Part shown: positions 39,501 through 48,151 of the stretch, one piece after another
Layout of the letters: each line of letters opens with the position of its first letter
Position numbering within the stretch: position 1 is the stretch's first letter
NCBI RefSeq assembly: GCF_900177325.1
Contig: NZ_FXBL01000004.1
Span: forward strand, 5,027,501-5,091,500
DNA length: 64,000 nt
Direction: 5' to 3'
DNA from: Mesorhizobium australicum
GTDB lineage: Bacteria; Pseudomonadota; Alphaproteobacteria; Rhizobiales; Rhizobiaceae
Program-made: the position numbers and the translations under genes
The notes under the pieces: generated by a model
The model's database searches: none
Seen by the model: only the letters and a program-made list of their open reading frames with translations
What the model was told of the DNA's origin: nothing

Positions 39501-40394
39501 TCATTGCTCCGAATTGGCGGCCCATGCCTCGTCTCGATACCGCCGGATCGCGGTGCGCAGACCGGCTACACTTGGACCCTTTGCCAGAATCGCACGAGAG
39601 ACGGAGGGCAGCGTTCGTTTTGCTGCGCGGCCAAACCTGGCTTTGACGTCCGAGATCGTCGCGCCCTGGGCGCCGACGCCCGGCGCCAACACAAGAGAGA
39701 GTGGTAGCCGGTCAAGGACGGTGCTGTCCGCTGCATCGATCGTCGCGCCGATCACCGCGCCGACATGTCCGATGCCCTCGCCCGTCTCGCGATTGATCAC
39801 CGTGATGGAATCCGCAAGCGCCTCCGCGACGGTCCGGCCATCGTCATGCATCGCCTTCTGCAGGAAGTGTCCGTCGGCATTCGACGAACGTACCACCACG
39901 AAGACAGCCGCGCCGCAGGCGGCAGCCCTGTCGATCACGGGTCTGAGCGCGTCCAGTCCGAGATAGGCGGTGACAGTCATTGCATCGCCACCAAAGCCGC
40001 TGTCATCGCCGAGCATTGCCTGCGCATAGCCCGTCATTGTCCTGGCGAAGTCACCCCTCTTGCAGTCGATGAGGGCGAGCGCGCCCTGGCTCTTGGCCTG
40101 CCTGATCACCTTCGCCATCACGTCCATGCCACCAGGTCCGAGGCGTTCGAAGAAGCCGCATTGCGGCTTCACGACCGCGATCTCGTCAGCCGCCGCTTCG
40201 AGCACTGTCTGGCAGAAGCGATGCATTCCCTCGACCGAATCGTCGAGACCCCAGTGGCGGATGAGATCCTCCGAGGGATCCAGTCCCAGACACAGCGGTG
40301 ATCGTGCCTGTGCGAGATCCACGAACCGATCCGCAAAGCGCCGTGCAACAGGCCTGCTTGTGTTCCCGGATTCGCGTCGAACTGCTGCTGGCAT
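39501..40394 (-). CDS. pyrF: Orotidine 5'-phosphate decarboxylase, type 2 (long form)
   Basis: PyrF converts OMP to UMP. This 297-aa version is the long type-2 form: LCLGLDPSEDLIRHWG, VVKPQCGFFERLG and the catalytic LIDCKRGDFARTM (Asp/Lys/Asp about 110-115), ending RAILAKGPSVAGLRTAIRRY. Alphaproteobacteria normally use the 230-aa type-1 form, so this is probably a second, acquired copy. It follows dctM of a TRAP operon by 14 bp, so its expression is tied to import. Confidence 0.92.
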   Translation of the reverse strand: MPAAVRRESGNTSRPVARRFADRFVDLAQARSPLCLGLDPSEDLIRHWGLDDSVEGMHRFCQTVLEAAADEIAVVKPQCGFFERLGPGGMDVMAKVIRQAKSQGALALIDCKRGDFARTMTGYAQAMLGDDSGFGGDAMTVTAYLGLDALRPVIDRAAACGAAVFVVVRSSNADGHFLQKAMHDDGRTVAEALADSITVINRETGEGIGHVGAVIGATIDAADSTVLDRLPLSLVLAPGVGAQGATISDVKARFGRAAKRTLPSVSRAILAKGPSVAGLRTAIRRYRDEAWAANSEQ

Positions 40395-40408
40395 GCTTCC
40401 GTTCCTCG

Positions 40409-41686
40409 CTAGAAGATCAAGTTGGGCAGGAAGGTCGACAACCAGGGCACATAGCTGACAAGCGCCAGCACCAGCAGATTGACGGCGATGAAAGGCATTA
40501 TGCCGGCCACGACCTGTTCGACCGGTCGCCCGAGCGTTGCCGAGGTTACAGCGAGATCGAGCCCGACCGGCGGCGTTATCATGCCGGTGCAGACGTTCAG
40601 CGTTACGATCATGCCGAAGTGGACAGGGTCGATTCCAAGCGCGGTCGAGACTGGGAAGAGGGTTGGCAGGAAAATCACCATGATCGAGTTGGGATCGAGA
40701 AACATGCCGCAGATGAGAAACAGCACGTTCACGCACAGCATGAACACGATCCAGTTCACGTTGTTGTCCTGGATGATGCCCAGCAATGTGCGGTCAAACC
40801 CGGCCAGCGTGATGAAGTAGGCAAGAAGCGCGCCCATCGACAGCAGGATGAAGATCACGCCGGTGGAGACAGCGCTGTCGCGCGCGATCGAGAAGACGTC
40901 GCGCAACGAGAGCGAGCGGAAGATGAAGACCTCCACGATCACGGCATAGACGGCGGAGACCGCGGCCGCCTCGGTCGCCGTGAATATCCCGCTGAAAATT
41001 CCGACCAGGATGATGACCTGCATCAGCAGCGCCCAGAAGGCGTCGACAAAAGCCGACCACCTCCCGCGCCAGGTCACACGCTCGACCCCAGGAATGCCCT
41101 CCCTCCATGCGGTGAATGCAACCAGCGCCATGAAGCCGAGGCCAAGGACGATCCCCACCATCAGACCCGCCGCAAACAGCGCGGCGATCGAAGTCCCCGT
41201 CAGCCAGCTGTAGACGACAAAGGTGATCGAGGGCGGGATCAGGAGTGCGCATTCCGCGCTCGAGGCTATCAGGCCAAGGCTGAAGCGTTCGCTGAAGCCG
41301 GAGCGCCTGAGTTCGGGAAAGGCCACGCGCCCCATCGCTGCCACGGTGGCTGGAGCGGATCCCGCGGCGGCGCCGAACACCATGCAGGTTACGACCGTCG
41401 AATGGCCGAGGCCTCCCCGTTTGTGGCCGACCAGGGCGCGGAACAGACCGGCAAGCTGCCCTGCCATTCTGCCCCGCGCCATCAGGTCCGCCGCGAAAAT
41501 GAAGAAGGGAATGGCGAGCAGCGTCACCACTTCGACGCCGCCGACCAGGCGCTGCCCGATGATCAGATCGGGCATCATCGGATACATGAGGTATTTGGTG
41601 ACGACCGCCGGAACGCCGAGAACCAGGAATATCTCTGCGGCTATCGCCAGAAGAACGGCCGCGAGAACGAAGAGGAGCCCAACCAT
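40409..41686 (-). CDS. dctM: TRAP transporter large permease DctM (pyrimidine locus)
   Basis: A 425-aa polytopic inner-membrane protein with about 12 helices. Landmarks include LLAIPFFIFAADLMARGRMA, FGAAAGSAPATVAAMG, SAECALLIPPSITFV and TGMITPPVGLDLAV. The longer open frame upstream overlaps dctQ and is not used. ATG 41686 lies 7 bp after the dctQ stop. It forms the channel of a second TRAP system encoded with pyrF. Confidence 0.91.
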   Translation of the reverse strand: MVGLLFVLAAVLLAIAAEIFLVLGVPAVVTKYLMYPMMPDLIIGQRLVGGVEVVTLLAIPFFIFAADLMARGRMAGQLAGLFRALVGHKRGGLGHSTVVTCMVFGAAAGSAPATVAAMGRVAFPELRRSGFSERFSLGLIASSAECALLIPPSITFVVYSWLTGTSIAALFAAGLMVGIVLGLGFMALVAFTAWREGIPGVERVTWRGRWSAFVDAFWALLMQVIILVGIFSGIFTATEAAAVSAVYAVIVEVFIFRSLSLRDVFSIARDSAVSTGVIFILLSMGALLAYFITLAGFDRTLLGIIQDNNVNWIVFMLCVNVLFLICGMFLDPNSIMVIFLPTLFPVSTALGIDPVHFGMIVTLNVCTGMITPPVGLDLAVTSATLGRPVEQVVAGIMPFIAVNLLVLALVSYVPWLSTFLPNLIF

Positions 41687-41693
41687 GTGACCG

Positions 41694-42215
41694 CTACAGA
41701 TGGTGCATGGGGTCGATCTCGCGCGCAAAGCGGTCCGACAACCCAAGCAGTTCAACCAGATATTGCGCCGCAAGCAGGAGGAAGCCGACAGGCATGATCC
41801 CGTAGAGCCACGCGACGGAGAAGCCGAGCGTCGGACTGGTCTGCCCGCTGCGCGCCACGAAAGCCGTGATCTCCCAGCCGACCTTCAGCATGTAGACGCT
41901 GAAGACCAGGCCGAGCAGATTGATGACGATTTTCACGAGGCGCTGGGCCGAAGGCGGCATGCGGTCGAGCAGCATGCGCATGCTGATATGCCGTCCGCTT
42001 TCGAGCGCGAGACCGATCGCCAGAAAGACGATCCACACCAGCCCGAAGAGCGAGACCTCGTCGATCCACGCCAGTCTCGGTGCGAGCGACGGCATGATTT
42101 CACGAACAAGGACATTGGTCGCGTAGCCGAAGGTCATTGCAAGCATGAGCAGACCGAGCAGGAAACCCTGCACGGTCTGCACGCGCCCCAGCGCGGCGAC
42201 GAAGCGCGCGCCCAT
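41694..42215 (-). CDS. dctQ: TRAP transporter small permease DctQ (pyrimidine locus)
   Basis: A 173-aa protein with four hydrophobic helices and the DctQ loop ALESGRHISMRMLLDRMPP. Its ATG shares one base with the dctP stop (TGATG), so translation is coupled. A TTG one codon earlier is possible. Confidence 0.88.
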   Translation of the reverse strand: MGARFVAALGRVQTVQGFLLGLLMLAMTFGYATNVLVREIMPSLAPRLAWIDEVSLFGLVWIVFLAIGLALESGRHISMRMLLDRMPPSAQRLVKIVINLLGLVFSVYMLKVGWEITAFVARSGQTSPTLGFSVAWLYGIMPVGFLLLAAQYLVELLGLSDRFAREIDPMHHL

Positions 42216-43240
42216 CAACCGGCGAGCTTCTTGTACTCGGCGTCGTAGATCTTGAGTATGTCCTCGCCCTCGGCCCCCGCCAGCGCCACATAGGCTTCGC
42301 GGGCCTTCGGCGCGGTCGCGTCGCGCAATTTCCCGCGCTCGGCTTCATCCGCGATCCGGACATTGACACCGGCGGCCTTGATGATCTCGAGCGCGGCGCT
42401 GGCCGACGCTTCCTTCATCTTCTCGACTTCGGGTCGCACCTCGTCGAATGCCTTTGCAATGATGTCCTTGTGGCCATCCGGCAGCGCCTGCCACCATGCA
42501 GGATTGAACAGGACGAAGTCCTCCATCGCGCCATGCTCGGTCACGACGAGGTTCTTCTGGACCTCGTGGAACTTCATGGTGGTGATGGTGTCGAGCGGGT
42601 TTTCCTGCCCGTCGACGAGACCCGTCTGGAGCGAGGTGTAGAGCTCGCCGAAGTTGATGGCGACGGCGGTGGCGCCGACCGCGGCGAACTGATCGATCAG
42701 GATCTTGGAGTCCATGACGCGGAACTTCTGTCCCGCGAGCTCGACCAGATTGTCGAGGGATTTGTTCGAGGTCAGGCTTTTGCGGCCGTTCGGCCATTCG
42801 GTGAGCGCATGCAGACCGCGCTTCTCGAAGCTTGCAAGCAAAGCCTTGCCGAATGGCCCCTCGCGCAGCTGCTGCGACATGGCGCGATCGGTCGGCAGCA
42901 GGTAAGGAACGTCGAGCACCGACACCACCGGATTGAAGCCACCGAGGAAGGCGGCCGGCTGAACCGTGCACTCGATGGCGCCGAACTGCGTGCCCTCGAT
43001 CATCTGGCGCGCATTGCCGAGCTGGGACAGCGGGTAGAGCGTGAACTCGACTTCACCGCTCGTACGTTCCTTCACCAGAGCCCCGACTTTTTCGAGACCC
43101 TTGTGGCGCGGTTGAGCCGGCGATTCGAGATGCGCGACTTTCACTGGATACTTCGCGGCCTGACCGAATGCGACCCTGGGCATCATCGCCGCGGTGGCCG
43201 CCAACGCTCCCGACTTCAGGACTGTCCTTCTGGATATCAT
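42215..43240 (-). CDS. dctP: TRAP transporter substrate-binding protein DctP (pyrimidine locus)
   Basis: A 341-aa periplasmic receptor. The N terminus MISRRTVLKSGALAA has an SRR twin-arginine motif, so export is probably by Tat, with cleavage after VAFG. The mature part shows the DctP fold, with GQKFRVMDSKILIDQFAAVG carrying the carboxylate-binding Arg. GAGGGTGAAC precedes the ATG; upstream lie a TTGACA -35 box and the locus operator. With pyrF in the operon, orotate or a related carboxylated pyrimidine is a reasonable ligand (inference). Confidence 0.9.
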   Translation of the reverse strand: MISRRTVLKSGALAATAAMMPRVAFGQAAKYPVKVAHLESPAQPRHKGLEKVGALVKERTSGEVEFTLYPLSQLGNARQMIEGTQFGAIECTVQPAAFLGGFNPVVSVLDVPYLLPTDRAMSQQLREGPFGKALLASFEKRGLHALTEWPNGRKSLTSNKSLDNLVELAGQKFRVMDSKILIDQFAAVGATAVAINFGELYTSLQTGLVDGQENPLDTITTMKFHEVQKNLVVTEHGAMEDFVLFNPAWWQALPDGHKDIIAKAFDEVRPEVEKMKEASASAALEIIKAAGVNVRIADEAERGKLRDATAPKAREAYVALAGAEGEDILKIYDAEYKKLAG

Positions 43241-43263
43241 CTTGTTCACCCTCGTTTTTAGTT

Positions 43264-43307
43264 GTCTCATTTTTGAGAATTGATCCATATATTGAGTATC
43301 GTGTCAA
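43264..43307 (-). promoter_or_regulatory. dctPQM-pyrF promoter with GTCTC-type operator
   Basis: GTCTCATTTTTGAGAA (43264-43279) is a near-perfect copy of the locus palindrome and ends 24 bp upstream of the dctP start. On the minus strand a TTGACA -35 box (43302-43307) precedes the TCTCA element by 23 bases, so the operator would lie across the -10/+1 region. The arrangement matches the promoters at 49810 and 54028. Confidence 0.7.
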
Positions 43308-43337
43308 CGCCCGTTCGACAGGAAAACGTACCTCCGC

Positions 43338-43706
43338 TCAGTTGGAAATCGACAGATCCGCAAGGCCGACGCGATTGATGAGGGCGATCAGGCTCTCGGC
43401 GTCACCGGGCGGCAGTTCGCTTGCTTCACGTACATAGGCCTTGAGTTGGCTCAGGGCTTGACTGGCGGTGGACAGATCAAGTGGCTCGCCATCAAATTCG
43501 TCTGCGAAGCGACCCGACAGATCGGCCAGCAGCCTCATCAGGCCTGCCTGCCGGTTATGCGAGGCACGAAGCGCAAGGGACCTTCGCTGGAACTCATAGA
43601 AGGTCGCCACGCCGCCCTTCTGCATGTCCAGCCATTGCAGGAGCCCGTGAAGACCCTCCTGCGCCTGCGTTTCCAAATTGATGCCCGAGGAATGTTCGCC
43701 ACTCAT
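43338..43706 (-). CDS. Unknown protein coupled to pyrC
   Basis: A 122-aa protein, predicted mostly helical and cytoplasmic, with no cysteine, signal peptide or motif I recognise. Segments such as TFYEFQRRSLALRASHNRQA and LSQLKAYVREASELPP look amphipathic. Its ATG overlaps the pyrC stop in ATGA, the fourth such overlap in a row in this operon. It might be a subunit, chaperone or small regulator of the pathway. I cannot assign a family. Confidence 0.72.
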   Translation of the reverse strand: MSGEHSSGINLETQAQEGLHGLLQWLDMQKGGVATFYEFQRRSLALRASHNRQAGLMRLLADLSGRFADEFDGEPLDLSTASQALSQLKAYVREASELPPGDAESLIALINRVGLADLSISN

Positions 43707-44818
43707 CTTGCTCTTCCTTCCAACTGCGGATCACGGTCACCTTCTTCGTCGATGGACCAGGCCAGCCGTTCACCCCCACGAAACATCGCGATATCGCTGC
43801 TGCCGATCCGCAGGGAGCGATCGCCCAGATTCTTCCGTCGTCGCAGCGTGATCGTCCCGGTGTTGAGCGGTAGACGATAGAAGGCCGGTCCGTTGCAGGA
43901 TGCGAATGATTCCAGCCTGCCGAGCGCGCCCTCCTCCTCGAAAACCTGGGCATAGGTCTGAAGGGCGGTCGGCCCGCAGAAGATGCCGGCCGAACAGCAC
44001 TCCGCCTGCTTGGCCTCGCGAAGATGCGGTGCCGAGTCGGTGCCGAGGAAAAAGCAGGGATCGCCGGAGACGGCGGCGCGCCTGAGCGCCAGGCGATGGT
44101 GCTCGCGCTTGGCGACCGGCAGGCAATAGTAGTGGGGCCGCAGGCCACCCTGAAACAATGATGTGCGATTGAGCACCAGGTGGTGGGGTGTGATGGTCGC
44201 GGCCATGCGCGCCGAATTCTCGCGCACAACGGCCACGCCTTCGACGGTCGTGACATGCTCCAGCACGATCCTGAGTTCCTGGTGTCGACCAAGAAGTGTC
44301 CGCAGGCTGTTCTCGATGAAGAAGCTCTCGCGGTCGAATGTGTCGACCGTCGGCTCGGTCGCCTCGCCGTGGATCAGAACGGGCATGCCGATCCTTTCCA
44401 TCCGCTCCAGCACGGATCCGATACGGGCGAGGTTGGTGACGCCGTGACTTGAATTGGTCGTTGCGCCGGCCGGATAGAGTTTGCAGGCAACCCACACGCG
44501 GTCCCGAAAGCCGGCCTCAACCTCGTCGGCGGATGTCTCGTCCGTCAGGTAGCAGGTCATCAGGGGTGTAAACGTGGCTCCTCGCGGCAGCGCCGCCACG
44601 ATCCGGTCGCGATAGGCTTGCGCCGCGGCCACCGTGGTGACCGGCGGGGTCAGGTTGGGCATGACGATGGCCCGACCGAACTGCGAACTGGTGAACGGCA
44701 GCACCGCCCTCATCATGTCGCCGTCCCGAAGATGAACGTGCCAGTCGTCCGGGCGCCTGATCGTCAGCGTCGTGACGGGACTGTCGCCGGGCGGACCGAA
44801 GATCTTTTCGGTGTTCAT
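43703..44818 (-). CDS. pyrC: Dihydroorotase (E. coli PyrC type)
   Basis: A 371-aa amidohydrolase that interconverts N-carbamoyl-L-aspartate and dihydroorotate. HVHLRDGDMM (His27/29) binds zinc, Lys113 in CKLYPAGATTNSSHG is the carbamylated bridging residue, HGEATEP and LEHVTT supply further His ligands, and FLGTDSAPH the catalytic Asp. This is the class II (350-aa) form. It overlaps amaB upstream and the unknown gene downstream by ATGA. In a catabolic reading it would hydrolyse dihydroorotate. Confidence 0.94.
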   Translation of the reverse strand: MNTEKIFGPPGDSPVTTLTIRRPDDWHVHLRDGDMMRAVLPFTSSQFGRAIVMPNLTPPVTTVAAAQAYRDRIVAALPRGATFTPLMTCYLTDETSADEVEAGFRDRVWVACKLYPAGATTNSSHGVTNLARIGSVLERMERIGMPVLIHGEATEPTVDTFDRESFFIENSLRTLLGRHQELRIVLEHVTTVEGVAVVRENSARMAATITPHHLVLNRTSLFQGGLRPHYYCLPVAKREHHRLALRRAAVSGDPCFFLGTDSAPHLREAKQAECCSAGIFCGPTALQTYAQVFEEEGALGRLESFASCNGPAFYRLPLNTGTITLRRRKNLGDRSLRIGSSDIAMFRGGERLAWSIDEEGDRDPQLEGRAR

Positions 44819-46101
44819 TGCGCCGCCTCCTGGATCGCGGCATGCATCACATCTATCCCGGCGATCAGATCAGACAGGTCCATCGCCTCGCGCGGATTGT
44901 GGGAACCGTGCTGGTTGCGCACGAAGACCATGGCGCTCGGCACACCGGCATTCGCAAACACCGCCGCGTCGTGCCCGGCGCCGCTGGCGATCGTTTCGAA
45001 GGGGAGATTCAGCCGACCGGCCGCGGCGGTCAGTCTTTCGATCCACATCTTGTCCATGGTGGCGCCGGCGGCCTCCACCTTCTCGTCGAACCGGAAGGAC
45101 ACGCCGCGCTCCCTGGAGACCGAGGCGCATTCGGACAGGAAGAGTTCGTAGACGGCGTCGAGCGTGGCCTTGCTCTGACTGCGAATTTCGAAGGCGAAAC
45201 GCACGAGTTCAGGAATACGAGCGATGGCATTGACCTTCGGGTCGGTCGCGACAATGCCCGATGTGAGGACCAGATCGTGGCCCCGCTCAAGCAACGTTCT
45301 CCAGTGCGCGTCGAGATGGGTGATCAGTTCGCACATCCCGAACACGGCGTCGTGGCGCAGCCATCTTGGCACCGCCCCCGAATGACCGGCCTGGCCGACA
45401 CATTCGACCGCGCGGTGCCTTATGTTGCCACGGATTCCCGAGACGATCCCTATCGGCAGGTTGCGGGCGGTGAGCACCGGGCCCTGCTCGATATGGAGCT
45501 CCACCCAGGCCGCCATGGACGCCGGCTCCAGCAAGACCTCGCGCGCTGCGATACGGTCGACCGCGACACCGACGCTGCGCATGCAGTCGCCCATCGAGCG
45601 ACCATCGTCCTCCGCCTTGGTCTCCAGATCGGACGGCGTCAGCTTCCCAAAGAGACAGCTCGATCCGAGATAGGGTTTGCCAAATCGCGCGCTCTCTTCG
45701 CCGCGCAACGCGAACAGCTTGACCGTGCGCTTCAATGGTCTTTCCAGCGCCTTCAGACGGCGCAGGACGGCGAGTGCCGCAACGACGCCGGCGGCTCCGT
45801 CGAAATTTCCGCCTTGCGGCACCGAATCGACATGCGAGCCGCAGGCGATGAAGGGAAGTCCCCCATCAGATCCGGGCAGCGTGGCGACGAGGTTGGCGGC
45901 GGCGTCCCTCTCCGTGGTCAGACCGATGCGCCGGGCTTCGACCTCGATCATCTCAAGAGCTCGGCTCTCCACCTCGCTATAGGCGACGCGACTGATCCCG
46001 ACACCATCGAATGCCGCGTCCCGAAGTGCATCGAACAGCGTCGAGATCTCGTCATACTCGCTGGGCGCGTGTCCACGATTGCGGGTGGCCGACGCCATCA
46101 T
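44815..46101 (-). CDS. N-carbamoyl-L-amino acid hydrolase (M20 family; candidate ureidosuccinase)
   Basis: A 428-aa member of the hydantoinase/carbamoylase M20 family, which frees an amino acid, CO2 and ammonia from its N-carbamoyl form. Metal ligands are His90 in CGSHVDSVP, Asp101 in GGNFDGAAG, the Glu pair in ALRGEESARFG and His in WVELHIEQGP, with a final His in GSHNPREAM. Sitting between pyrC and pyrD, N-carbamoyl-L-aspartate is the likely substrate, making it a ureidosuccinase. Allantoate or beta-ureidopropionate hydrolysis are alternatives. ATG 46101 overlaps pyrD by ATGA. Confidence 0.88.
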   Translation of the reverse strand: MMASATRNRGHAPSEYDEISTLFDALRDAAFDGVGISRVAYSEVESRALEMIEVEARRIGLTTERDAAANLVATLPGSDGGLPFIACGSHVDSVPQGGNFDGAAGVVAALAVLRRLKALERPLKRTVKLFALRGEESARFGKPYLGSSCLFGKLTPSDLETKAEDDGRSMGDCMRSVGVAVDRIAAREVLLEPASMAAWVELHIEQGPVLTARNLPIGIVSGIRGNIRHRAVECVGQAGHSGAVPRWLRHDAVFGMCELITHLDAHWRTLLERGHDLVLTSGIVATDPKVNAIARIPELVRFAFEIRSQSKATLDAVYELFLSECASVSRERGVSFRFDEKVEAAGATMDKMWIERLTAAAGRLNLPFETIASGAGHDAAVFANAGVPSAMVFVRNQHGSHNPREAMDLSDLIAGIDVMHAAIQEAAQ

Positions 46102-47048
46102 TGCGCCGGCTCCGTCCACGCCATGTCAGGTTCGTCGCTTTCTTCAACGACGAGCGCTCCGGACAGGTCGGCGATTCTCGCTATGTCCCGGTGCGCGCAA
46201 AACTGCGCGAGACCGTCGATGATGCGGAGAAGAGCATCAGGCTGGACAAAGGACGCAGTGCCAATCTGCACGGCCGTCGCCCCTGCCAGCAGGAATTCCA
46301 CCGCATCCTCGGCGCTGGAGATACCGCCGCATCCGATAATCGGAATCCTTGCCGCCCGCGCGCACTGGTAGACCTGCCGCAGGATGATCGGCTTGACCGC
46401 CGGCCCGGACAGTCCACCCATGATATTGCCCAGGGAAGGCCTGAACGTCTTCAGGTCCACGGCCATTGCCAGGATCGTGTTGGCGACGACAAGGGCGTCC
46501 GCACCTGCTTCCTCGCTGGCGCGCGCGACCGCCGCGATGTCTCCCGTGTTCGGCGTCAGCTTGGCCCACAGGGGAAGAGTTGTCGCCCTGCGCAGTGCAG
46601 CGGTCACGCGCGCCGCCGACTTGGGGCTCATCGCGAAGGCCTTGCCGTCTTCCTCGATGTTGGGACAGGAGATGTTCGCCTCGATCGCGGCAACGCCCGG
46701 CACAGAGACGGCTTCGGCGAGATAGGCAAATCCCTCCACGGTCGGCGCCGAGATGCTGACCACGAGAGGGGTCGAATACTGGGCATAGAGCGGCAACGTC
46801 TCTTCTATGAAGTGGTCGATGCCCTTCGACGGGATTCCGATCGAATTGATCATGCCGTCGGGCTGTTCCACGACGCGCGGCAAGGGGTTGCCAGTCCGCA
46901 ATTCGCGCGTGATCGTTTTGGTGACCAGCGCGCCAAGCCGGTTGAAGTCGATGACGCGATCGAGACCTTCGGCGAAGGTTCCCGAGGCAGGCATGACCGG
47001 GTTGCGCAAGCTCAGCGACCCGACCTTGACGGAGAGATCGACGCTCAT
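46098..47048 (-). CDS. pyrD: Dihydroorotate dehydrogenase, class 1B catalytic subunit
   Basis: A 316-aa FMN barrel enzyme interconverting dihydroorotate and orotate. It begins VKVGSLSLRNPVMPASGTF, and the catalytic base is Cys128 in NISCPN, which marks class 1 (class 2 has Ser). C-terminal IIGCGGISSAEDAVEFLLAGA binds FMN phosphate. Class 1B works with an FAD/FeS PyrK partner and NAD, and pyrK lies directly upstream with an ATGA overlap. Alphaproteobacteria normally rely on class 2 PyrD, so this pair is probably an extra, specialised enzyme. Confidence 0.93.
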   Translation of the reverse strand: MSVDLSVKVGSLSLRNPVMPASGTFAEGLDRVIDFNRLGALVTKTITRELRTGNPLPRVVEQPDGMINSIGIPSKGIDHFIEETLPLYAQYSTPLVVSISAPTVEGFAYLAEAVSVPGVAAIEANISCPNIEEDGKAFAMSPKSAARVTAALRRATTLPLWAKLTPNTGDIAAVARASEEAGADALVVANTILAMAVDLKTFRPSLGNIMGGLSGPAVKPIILRQVYQCARAARIPIIGCGGISSAEDAVEFLLAGATAVQIGTASFVQPDALLRIIDGLAQFCAHRDIARIADLSGALVVEESDEPDMAWTEPAQ

Positions 47049-47893
47049 GGCATCGCCTCCGCCAGGTCGAAGACGGGACCGTCCCAGCACACGCGCCGGC
47101 TGATGATCTCGCCATCGACGTTGAAGTCGCGAACGCAGCAGTAGCAAAGGCCGATGCCGCAGGCCATCTGCTGCTCGAGCGCGATCTGGCCGGGGATGCC
47201 GAACTCATGCGCCAGCCGCTGTTGCACGCGCATCAGCCGGGCTGAGCCGCAGGTGAAGAAGGCGTCGCAACTGTCCTGTGCGATCAGAGCGCGCAGAACC
47301 TTCTCGACATTGGCGGGACCGCTGGTGGCTTCGGCATCGGTCACACCGATCACGTCTGCGCCATAGGTCTGGAAAAGGTCGACAGAAACCAGAAGATCGG
47401 GACGGCGCGCACTCAGGATCGCCGTGACGCGAATGTTCAGTTCGGCCGCCGCACGAGCCAACGGCGCAAGGGTCGCCAGACCCGCGCCACGTCCGACCAC
47501 GACGATGTGGCGCCATTGCCGGTCGAGCGTGAAACCAACGCCAAGCGGCCCGAAGACGTCGATGGTATCGCCGGACTGAAGGGTCGCCAGGCCTCGCGTG
47601 CCCGCACCCGTCACCTTGTACAGAAACTCGATCCGACAAGGATCTGCCTGCACCGCATAGACGCTCATCGGACGGCGCAAGAACGGCTTTTCGCCAACCG
47701 GCTGCGGGCAGAGGAGTTGAAAGAACTGGCCGGGGCGAGCGCTCGCGGCGAGCGCGCCGCATGAGAGAATGAGGTGCCTGTAGTCGCTCGCGATGGGGCG
47801 ATTGGAGATGACCGTCGCAATCTCGGGCATCGCCTTCGGCTGCCACGCCGCGCCTGATCTCGAACCGACTTGCTCTCCTGACGTCTGAAGCAT
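47045..47893 (-). CDS. pyrK: Dihydroorotate dehydrogenase electron transfer subunit PyrK
   Basis: A 282-aa FAD/[2Fe-2S] protein linking PyrD to NAD(H). FAD binds at RRPMSVYAV (about 73-81), and NAD at VGRGAGLATLAPLA (about 134-146). The C-terminal cluster ligands are Cys245, Cys250, Cys253 and Cys269 in CGIGLCYCC...RRVCWDGPVF, as in Gram-positive PyrK. It is first in the operon pyrK-pyrD-carbamoylase-pyrC-unknown. ATG 47893 was chosen by family start; the ribosome-binding site is weak. It is divergent from pyrE. Confidence 0.92.
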   Translation of the reverse strand: MLQTSGEQVGSRSGAAWQPKAMPEIATVISNRPIASDYRHLILSCGALAASARPGQFFQLLCPQPVGEKPFLRRPMSVYAVQADPCRIEFLYKVTGAGTRGLATLQSGDTIDVFGPLGVGFTLDRQWRHIVVVGRGAGLATLAPLARAAAELNIRVTAILSARRPDLLVSVDLFQTYGADVIGVTDAEATSGPANVEKVLRALIAQDSCDAFFTCGSARLMRVQQRLAHEFGIPGQIALEQQMACGIGLCYCCVRDFNVDGEIISRRVCWDGPVFDLAEAMP

Positions 47894-47952
47894 GCTGCAG
47901 TCACCGGCTAAAAAGAGAGCCTGACACAGGCAAATCTCAATTGCAATGCTTT

Positions 47953-47968
47953 GTCTCTTTTTTGCGAC
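47953..47968. promoter_or_regulatory. GTCTC-type operator in the pyrK/pyrE divergent region
   Basis: GTCTCTTTTTTGCGAC is a looser copy of the locus palindrome, 60 bp upstream of pyrK and 184 bp upstream of pyrE. The whole gap 47894-48151 is AT-rich compared with its flanks, holds both promoters, and shows no gene. Confidence 0.5.
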
Positions 47969-48151
47969 AAAACGCCAACTGATATCAGTATCTGCATTGT
48001 TAGCTTTTTGTGAGGAAATGTCGCATTTTTCAAATTCGACGTTGACGGATCGCCGCCCGGGGGACAGAAGAGGCCGTTTGTACCCAGCAAGCGCCCGCCC
48101 CTGACAACGCCGCGCCGGTGAACGCCGACGCGCAGCCATGGAGAACGACCC

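Noticed and set aside
47953..47968. Assigning a TTGACA promoter to the pyrK side of this operator
   Set aside because: Unlike the other three sites, no convincing -35 box lies at the right distance, so only the operator is reported.
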